This document shows, one piece after another, positions 59,101 through 64,000 of a DNA stretch of 64,000 nucleotides. Below the pieces are notes generated by a model. The model worked only from the letters and a program-made list of their open reading frames with translations, did no database searches and was not told the origin of the DNA. The number at the start of each line of letters is the position of its first letter. The first letter of the stretch is position 1. Origin of the DNA: Lachnospiraceae bacterium (lineage in GTDB: Bacteria > Bacillota > Clostridia > Lachnospirales > Lachnospiraceae); NCBI GenBank assembly GCA_910575445.1, contig CAJTFW010000006.1, positions 1-64,000 of the forward strand, given 5' to 3'. Both the position numbers and the translations under genes were made by a program.

Positions 59101-61767
59101 GACGATTTGATTTTCTATGAAAGTTTAGAAGCGATTCCAGAAGGTCATCTCTGTGTGGGAATCCTGACTTGTTTTGTGGGACCTGGTCCTGAACCAACAA
59201 CAGAGAATGATGAGGGTAGCTACTATTATTATCATTATGCCAAGGTTCGAGATGATTGGAATCTAGCTGGCAAGAGCTTTGCATTAGTATCCACTTCCCG
59301 CGTCTGGAGCAAGAAAATGTTTGATGATGCAGATAGAAGTCTTGAAGATATTAACTTGGGAAAAGAAAATGAAGTAAATATCAGAGACTGGATTGTTGAT
59401 TCAGAAATGTTATCTGATAATCATTATAGGAGTGCCAATATTGAAGGTTCTACATGGTACAATCGAGAAACCTACAAGGAGGATGGAAGTGGTCCAATAG
59501 GTACTCATAATTCTGAGTATGAGCATTGGGGAGATACGCTATTAGTCATCGGTTATAAGACATTTATCACTAAGAACCTAATGCAGATGGTTGATGGTCA
59601 AGCAAAGAATAACTTCAATCTGGATTATGGTCAGAGAACTGTGGATTTTAGGCTACAACCTAGAACCGCATATGAGAAAGAGAATGTGGATTATAAGCAT
59701 AAGACAACTATCACAGTTGTAGATACTTTGCCCGAATATATGACCTATAAGCCAGGAAGTGCATATTTTGGCGGTGTGTATCAGCAAGCGCCAGGAAATG
59801 GAGGTATTCAGGGAACAATTATCTATGATGATAAGAATAAAGACGCACCATTTCGTGCCCCTGTCTTAACTGAACCTAAAGTTACCAAAAATGAAAATGG
59901 TACAGAAACACTGACCTGGGAGATTCCAAATACAATTGGAGAAGCTATGGCACCTATCTATTATTCTGCAGAGATTGGTAGTAAAGGGAATCCAGAGAAT
60001 GATGTTCCAATAGGTACTACAAAAGACCTGACAAATGTAGCCTATATTACGGCACCATATGACCTGCGTGACCCATTAAATACTTCAGATAAACATTCAA
60101 AAGCAGGTATTAGTGTAAACCGAGGAAGTGCTGATTCTTTTGGAAAGTATACTGAGCAGAAGGTAGTGGAAGAAGATGGTGAGATTGATTATGTAGTTTA
60201 CTTTAATAACAACGCAGAGACATCAGCGGATGTTTTCCTTGTAGATACTATGCCAGCAGACAAAGTAAGTGGTAGTCATTTTACGGGCACCTATCGCTTT
60301 GCTGGTTGGAAACTAGATGAGAGAAATACATGTGATGTAGAGAAACTGGAGATTTATTACACTTTCAATGAAGAATATAAGGATATGACAGCACAGAGTA
60401 AGGATAATGATGGAAAAAATATCCTAACAGAAGAAAGTGTAAAGAGTTCATGGACGAAGGCTACGATAAAAGATAATGGAACGATTGACATTCCTACACA
60501 AAATGGTAGCGCTCATCCTGTAGCCTGGGCAGTAATTGGAACATTAGATGCTAAAAAGAGTGTCTATATTGATTTGAAAATCAAGCTGGATCCAGGAGCC
60601 TCAGAAGTAGACAGAGATAATACAGATTACAATTATTTTGTCAACCGTCTTTCTACTAAGGACACAACTATCACAACTGAGAATCCAACGCTAAGGCGAA
60701 CCTTAGAAGGAGTCACCTGGTGGGACTATAACAGGGATGGTATACAGGCGAATGTGACAAACGAACCTCAGATGCCGGGAGTTAAAGTGGAGTTGCTGAA
60801 GTTGATAGAAGGTGGAACCTCAACAGAGGAGGCGCATTATGAAAATGTTTGTTATCCAGGCACGACTACGCCGATTGTGATAGAGACTGGAGAACAAATC
60901 AGTGTAAGAGCAAATGCACCAACAGAAGGAAAAACCGAAGCAAAACCATATTCTGAAGGAGCCTATAAATTCCTTGATTTACCACCTGGAACCTTTGCTG
61001 TACGATTCACAGATGGAAGCCGGAAAATCACAGAACTAAATGCAACCAAGAGTAATCAAGGTGAGAATGATAAGATAGATTCTGATGGTATTCCAACTCT
61101 GGATACGGATGGTAAATTGCAGAAAACGGTGATTTTGAATATAGGGATGCCAAGGGCCGAGGAGATGAATACCGTGTTGTATGAGTCCAAACATCATGAC
61201 AGTGGTTTTTATCCTGATACGTGGATGGCGGTTCAGAAAGTGAAAGTGGATGAAAATGGAGAAAAGACTCTCGCAGGAGCTGTCTTCACTATTCAAAATG
61301 ACAACGGTGAAACACTTTCCTTTACAGTAGAAGACGATGGATATTATCTAAAAGGGTATGGGAAAAAAGGTGGAAATGCAGAAGTTAAAGAGACTCAGGA
61401 ACTGTCTGTAGATAGTTACGGAAAGCTGAACATTCATAACCTGCTTCCAGGAACCTATACACTCACTGAGGTGGTAGCGCCAGAAGGCTATACATTGCTA
61501 AGAGAACCTGTCAGCTTTGTTTTGACAACAAAGGAGACACAGAGCACTATCGAACTGAAGTTCTCTGAGGAGCAAGGACAAAAGCATCTGGTAAGTCTTT
61601 TAACAGAAAATAATAATGGAATTGGACTAAAAGTAGAGAATGAAAAACTCTACAAATTGCCCGAAGCTGGTGGCATCGGAACCTATTGGTATACGATCAG
61701 TGGAACCTTGCTAATGCTTGCAGGGGTGCTGATTTTATATAAGAAAAAATATGCGGGGAGGTGCTGA
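56113..61767 (+). CDS. Giant LPxTG-type surface adhesin/tip pilin (1884 residues)
   Basis: Signal peptide (residues 1-~33), then an extremely acidic Asp/Glu/Pro/Thr stalk (~50-285) without aromatic residues, then a large beta-rich ectodomain. Near ~1535 is an SdrD-B-like domain (LEGVTWWDYNRDGIQANV) and near 1700-1815 a SpaA/CnaB-type domain with an E-box (YTLTEVVAPEGYTL). The sorting signal is LPEAG at 1849-1853, followed by a hydrophobic helix and KKKYAGRC. LPEAG departs from LPxTG at the fourth residue. As first large gene before the pilin and sortase it is probably the tip or anchor subunit, attached to the cell wall or pilus by sortase. Confidence 0.88.
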   Translation: MKNNRIKKAMACLLCIVVLMSSSCAMAGRVDAQAPFLVEDHAVPTTSEFDITAEETEAEIMLLQEEAESEPEASSDVEPAEEESAPEEDAAPAEDEGSQDADTQEPSSENEQEDVSDDNQAPAEDGTSEDTLTDTPDETPEVPENPDQTPSGDETTTPDGDSTETPDNENPDDVQPPADDTTSGDILDGENNGDQSEENPDTDDATTDDGSQTPDDDASADSNDNSTGGDTVNPDDTMTDTQPENPDQNQPDNPQENPDTENPDNSQINPDGELEGDVTEEVECALTEEEQKQVEEVIALIEALPTMEEITARFEELEEDGDAYATYYQELYAQVNAAQEAYNALTDAQKEAVTNAEVLEQFEWLLANTLEENGMMGPDEAYVKDITIEKVETGTGDFDVTEGLGNDTAAEDDIVRTFDTVNYQFKVNMISWNSSTTYERARVKLEFVLPLTESEGVFDQANMAWMDQTEGYKPELTTTTRTIDGKEKECQVLTCYKFLEPAEGSTSVVPGNFGENLTVYVKSMKNGETFAPIISAAMEGGTWDGPCKNEEHTENGEAAIEKKTVIPEPVTITAAPKYNIKLDSETSYSDIFDFQGNEAWMAEYGEKAANTDIENPIPGRLMKLGITLQLYNDNAAKGLKGIEFPEGPISFDLELLSQYTPTSTSEQGTQIDTTEDYMPLLWSYGENREIRYGEQNTDGRVIKDQRACLELAPYFEHNEDREGSDCWDSGTWNAVQEGKTIHITVSDYEINLDHMPIKNFPTGKEQLYFANVGCFSSGGIWLIQPFNKKISETAPEGPEYDVIKDHGAGAFATTVKATNLEATTVSGTKTSTQMVTDDDEEVRTLELNLPGSMQNRVRYAGNHDNWWFGSGVESTVDGNDYAAVGSELYLVGGFSYGSNKNEDNQLYLGTNLIRFYGSAIELEGEGVSRLMDGASLAQIEPYYRGEDEQGNKKPVPSIDYGWWEPDPIKENIRVYYATKTDGTDWKDDEELKHTYEDDLIFYESLEAIPEGHLCVGILTCFVGPGPEPTTENDEGSYYYYHYAKVRDDWNLAGKSFALVSTSRVWSKKMFDDADRSLEDINLGKENEVNIRDWIVDSEMLSDNHYRSANIEGSTWYNRETYKEDGSGPIGTHNSEYEHWGDTLLVIGYKTFITKNLMQMVDGQAKNNFNLDYGQRTVDFRLQPRTAYEKENVDYKHKTTITVVDTLPEYMTYKPGSAYFGGVYQQAPGNGGIQGTIIYDDKNKDAPFRAPVLTEPKVTKNENGTETLTWEIPNTIGEAMAPIYYSAEIGSKGNPENDVPIGTTKDLTNVAYITAPYDLRDPLNTSDKHSKAGISVNRGSADSFGKYTEQKVVEEDGEIDYVVYFNNNAETSADVFLVDTMPADKVSGSHFTGTYRFAGWKLDERNTCDVEKLEIYYTFNEEYKDMTAQSKDNDGKNILTEESVKSSWTKATIKDNGTIDIPTQNGSAHPVAWAVIGTLDAKKSVYIDLKIKLDPGASEVDRDNTDYNYFVNRLSTKDTTITTENPTLRRTLEGVTWWDYNRDGIQANVTNEPQMPGVKVELLKLIEGGTSTEEAHYENVCYPGTTTPIVIETGEQISVRANAPTEGKTEAKPYSEGAYKFLDLPPGTFAVRFTDGSRKITELNATKSNQGENDKIDSDGIPTLDTDGKLQKTVILNIGMPRAEEMNTVLYESKHHDSGFYPDTWMAVQKVKVDENGEKTLAGAVFTIQNDNGETLSFTVEDDGYYLKGYGKKGGNAEVKETQELSVDSYGKLNIHNLLPGTYTLTEVVAPEGYTLLREPVSFVLTTKETQSTIELKFSEEQGQKHLVSLLTENNNGIGLKVENEKLYKLPEAGGIGTYWYTISGTLLMLAGVLILYKKKYAGRC

Positions 61768-61794
61768 AAGGGTCAAAAGATGATGAGATTTTCA

Positions 61795-61867
61795 GCGGTC
61801 CTCCAGACCGCAAAGATGTGCAGAAAGCACAGGGCACAAAGAAAACTGTAAACCATGGGCAAAGCCC
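61795..61867 (+). promoter_or_regulatory. Triple-hairpin segment between adhesin and pilin genes
   Basis: Three compact hairpins in 73 bases: GCGGTC/GACCGC (61795-61811), TGTGC/GCACA (61817-61831) and TGGGC/GCCCA (61856-61868). There is no U-tract, so they are more likely an mRNA processing or stability element that raises pilin output relative to the adhesin. Confidence 0.5.
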
Positions 61868-61888
61868 ACAAAAAGAAAGGAAAAGGAT

Positions 61889-63559
61889 ATGAAAAAAATG
61901 AAAAAGTTTTTAGCCATGCTGTTAGCAATGGTCATGGTTATGGGAATGTCGTTGATGACATTCGCAGCAGAGGTAGAGGTACCATCAACTCCACTTACAC
62001 CACCAAGCCATACACCAACTAAAAATGATGTGGCAAAAGCAGAGGTGGAAAATGTAGAGGCAGGAGCAACAGTAACTGCTTATCGGATTGTAGAGCCTAC
62101 TTATAATGATAAAGGTTTTACAGGGTATAAAGTAGCTGAAGGTGTAACTCTTGTTGATATGTTAAAGCCAACTTCTGATGAAGTGACTGGTATTGCTGCA
62201 AATAAAGATTTATTAACTACTTTAACCTCAAAAGAGCTGAGTGCACCAGAAGGTGCTGCTGGATTAACAACATATACAGGTGCACTTGAAGCAGGTTATT
62301 GGGTAGTTGTTGTTAAAGGCTCTGAGATACAAGAAGTTTATAATCCAATGTTGATAGGTATTTATTATCGTGTAGAAGGAAGCGGTGATGACAATACATT
62401 AGTAAATGGTACAGTAGATGCAAATTCTAAATGGAGCCTTAATTCTACACCAGCTTATGCAAAGTCTGAGCAGCCAACTATTGATAAGAAAATCACTGGC
62501 AGCACTGGAAAAAACACAAGTGATGGTAATGAAAGCGGAAATGACGTTGCAATTGGTGATACTGTAAAATTTGAGATTGATACTAAGATTCCTTCCTATA
62601 GCAAGAGCTATACTAATGTAACTGTAAAGATTAAAGACCAGATGGGTAAAGGTCTGACATTGGCAGACCCAGCTAATCTTGTAGTAAAGGTTAATGATGT
62701 TGAAGTTGAGGCAGGAGATGGTACTTTTACCTATACAGAAGCTGATGATAAAAAGAGCTTTGAGATTTCTTTCGTATCTGCTTATGCATTAGCACACAGC
62801 GGAGAAGCAGTTGTTGTAACCTATGATGCAGTATTAGGTGAAGATGCAGGCCTTAACTTTGATGCTAATGATAATACAGCAAAATTAGAATACACCAATG
62901 ACCCAAGCGGTGAGACAAACGAGATTGAAGACAAAACTTATACCTATACCTTTGGTATTGATGCAGCTTTGAATGGTTCTGATAGTGAAAAAACGCAAGA
63001 ACTATATAAATTAGATGAAAATGGAACAGCTATTGTTGAGGGTGAAACAATTACAGTTACGAATCCTTTGGCAGGTGCAAAGTTTAGACTCCAGAAAAAG
63101 AATGATGATGGAAACCTAGATGAAACTCATATATATGAAGCAACATCTGCTGATGATGGAAGTTTAAGTTTTACAGGTTTAGATGCTGGTACGTATGTAT
63201 TAGTCGAGACAGAGGCACCTGAAGGATATTCTCTTGATCCAACAGAACATGAAGTAGTAATTACAGCTAAGTATTACAGTGAACCTAAAGAAGATGAAGG
63301 AAAGTTAGAGTCTTATACAATTACTATTGATAGCAAAGCAACATCCACATATGAAGCAACTTATGACTCTATCAATGGAACTAAAGTAACAACTATTGAT
63401 AAAACAGAATTGGGAGTTACTGGAATCAAAAACACCAAACTTGCATCCCTTCCATCCACCGGTGGTATCGGTACAACTATCTTCACAGTTGGCGGATGTG
63501 CAATTATGATTATTGCAGCAGGTCTGTACTTTGCAACTCGCAGAAAATCTGCTAAATAA
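61889..63559 (+). CDS. Major pilin backbone (SpaA/FctA-type isopeptide-forming protein)
   Basis: 556 residues: Ala/Met-rich signal peptide (1-~27), an N-terminal domain with EVYNPMLIGIYYRVEG, an FctA/SpaA-type domain (~185-345: VKFEIDTKIPSYSKSY, VTVKIKDQMGKGL), a CnaB domain (~370-505) with E-box YVLVETEAPEGYS, then the sorting signal LPSTG near 521, hydrophobic helix and RRKSAK. Such proteins are polymerised by class C sortase, with intramolecular isopeptide bonds. A canonical VYPK-type pilin motif is not evident. GGAAAAGG precedes the ATG. Confidence 0.93.
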   Translation: MKKMKKFLAMLLAMVMVMGMSLMTFAAEVEVPSTPLTPPSHTPTKNDVAKAEVENVEAGATVTAYRIVEPTYNDKGFTGYKVAEGVTLVDMLKPTSDEVTGIAANKDLLTTLTSKELSAPEGAAGLTTYTGALEAGYWVVVVKGSEIQEVYNPMLIGIYYRVEGSGDDNTLVNGTVDANSKWSLNSTPAYAKSEQPTIDKKITGSTGKNTSDGNESGNDVAIGDTVKFEIDTKIPSYSKSYTNVTVKIKDQMGKGLTLADPANLVVKVNDVEVEAGDGTFTYTEADDKKSFEISFVSAYALAHSGEAVVVTYDAVLGEDAGLNFDANDNTAKLEYTNDPSGETNEIEDKTYTYTFGIDAALNGSDSEKTQELYKLDENGTAIVEGETITVTNPLAGAKFRLQKKNDDGNLDETHIYEATSADDGSLSFTGLDAGTYVLVETEAPEGYSLDPTEHEVVITAKYYSEPKEDEGKLESYTITIDSKATSTYEATYDSINGTKVTTIDKTELGVTGIKNTKLASLPSTGGIGTTIFTVGGCAIMIIAAGLYFATRRKSAK

Positions 63560-63596
63560 TTTCGCGTACCATTAGATGTAAGTTTTACATAAGATG

Positions 63597-63629
63597 AATA
63601 CCAGGGCGGCAGCGTCCGTTCCTGGTATT
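63597..63629 (+). terminator. Hairpin after the pilin gene (partial terminator)
   Basis: AATACCAGG (63597-63605) pairs with CCTGGTATT (63621-63629), followed by TGTT, a weak T tail. It suits partial termination that limits sortase expression compared with pilin. Confidence 0.6.
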
Positions 63630-63761
63630 TGTTAAAAACACAACAAAGCAAACAAAACGAACCAACCCCATCATTTGTGCGGCTGTATGATTTAGCCATA
63701 GGCCAACATATAGTCGCCAGGGATGAGGGGATATAAATCTGCAACAACAAGGAGAGCTCGG

Positions 63762-64000
63762 ATGAAAAAAAATTATGCGATTTTGATAGTTCCAATCTTA
63801 TTCTTAGCCGGTTTGTCCTTATTGCTGTATCCATTGGTATCCAATGAGTGGAACAATTATCGACAAAGTAGATTAATCTCTACTTACGACGCAGCCATCG
63901 CAGAAAAGACTGCAGCTGGAACTATTGATTATACCACAGAAAAGAATCATGCAATGGGTTACAATGAAGCTTTAAAACCCTATATTCTTCCAGATTCTTT
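63762..64000 (+). CDS. Class C pilin sortase, N-terminal part (runs off window)
   Basis: At least 79 residues: MKKNYAILIVPILFLAGLSLLLYPLVSNEWNNYRQSRLISTYD, the N-terminal membrane helix and following N-x-R segment of class C (pilin-polymerising) sortases, extending beyond the window. AAGGAGAG precedes the ATG at 63762. The catalytic Cys and His lie outside the window. It would polymerise the LPSTG pilin just upstream. Confidence 0.85.
   Translation, partial: MKKNYAILIVPILFLAGLSLLLYPLVSNEWNNYRQSRLISTYDAAIAEKTAAGTIDYTTEKNHAMGYNEALKPYILPDS

Noticed and set aside
61826-61870. Possible c-di-GMP-I riboswitch upstream of the pilin gene (GCACAGGGCA, then GGGCAAAGCCC)
   Set aside because: Only the first few bases resemble the class. 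The GGACGCAAAGCC core, tetraloop receptor and P3 pattern are missing, and the hairpins are independent.
1-64000. CRISPR arrays, phage structural genes, transposase genes, replication origin
   Set aside because: No regularly spaced repeats, Cas, capsid, tail, integrase or intact transposase genes, and no DnaA-box cluster were seen in the window.

Overview
The window looks like a chromosomal stretch of a gut-type anaerobe of the Lachnospiraceae (Bacillota, Clostridia). Pointers are AGGAGG ribosome binding sites, moderate GC content, ferredoxin-linked 2-oxoacid oxidation, CooC-type ATPases, BCCT and tripartite tricarboxylate transporters, SpaA-type sortase-assembled pili and a short hydrophobic type I toxin. 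The genus cannot be fixed from the sequence alone.

Layout. 1-3.1 kb: the 3' end of a 23S rRNA, tRNA-Asn and tRNA-Cys, then a graveyard: an AraC fragment, an ATPase followed by a frameshifted nuclease, and a broken toxin-antitoxin pair. 3.2-10.8 kb: a TetR regulator and two consecutive transcription units. Each begins with a copy of the same ~140-nt structured leader and encodes CooC-type ATPases, a MoxR AAA+ ATPase, a VWA protein, a Zn-ribbon protein and two DUF3786-like proteins. This resembles a metallocentre maturation kit, but no target enzyme is present. 10.8-15.1 kb: ArsR/AraC regulators, an HMA protein, a Zn/Cd-type P1B ATPase and a truncated second ArsR. 15.1-21.1 kb: Rrf2 regulator, two divergent sirtuins, ferredoxin, NapH-like membrane Fe-S protein, CoA-disulfide reductase-rhodanese and a Crp/Fnr regulator, suggesting a thiol/persulfide and redox response unit.

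21.2-33.7 kb: a carbohydrate catabolic locus (creatininase-like protein, two isomerases of different folds, YjbQ, FGGY kinase, two DeoR regulators, a sugar ABC transporter with permease and ATPase fused, SDR dehydrogenase). Its enzyme set resembles erythritol-type tetritol catabolism. 33.7-44.6 kb, minus strand: an amino-acid fermentation locus (IclR, amino-acid dehydrogenase, MFS, KorDABC 2-oxoacid:ferredoxin oxidoreductase, ADP-forming acyl-CoA synthetase, BCCT carrier, M20 amidohydrolase) that would deaminate an amino acid, oxidise the oxoacid to acyl-CoA and recover ATP. 44.7-52.2 kb: a LacI-controlled tripartite carboxylate transporter operon with an isomerase, a PHP hydrolase and an MgtC protein.

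52.4-64 kb: thioesterase, a type I toxin with a well-supported antisense RNA, an Rpn nuclease gene whose 3' end is duplicated around a 1.4-kb insert, and a sortase pilus operon (small coupled protein, 1884-residue adhesin, major pilin, class C sortase running off the edge). A dispersed long-hairpin repeat occurs three times (21.2, 49.2 and 49.5 kb), with conserved core and arms that differ between copies yet remain complementary.

The strongest candidates for something undescribed are the repeated leader RNA controlling the CooC/MoxR/VWA/DUF3786 module, the tandem sirtuins beside Fe-S and CoA-disulfide reductase genes, and the hairpin repeat family. All functional statements come from reading the sequence; no database search was run.
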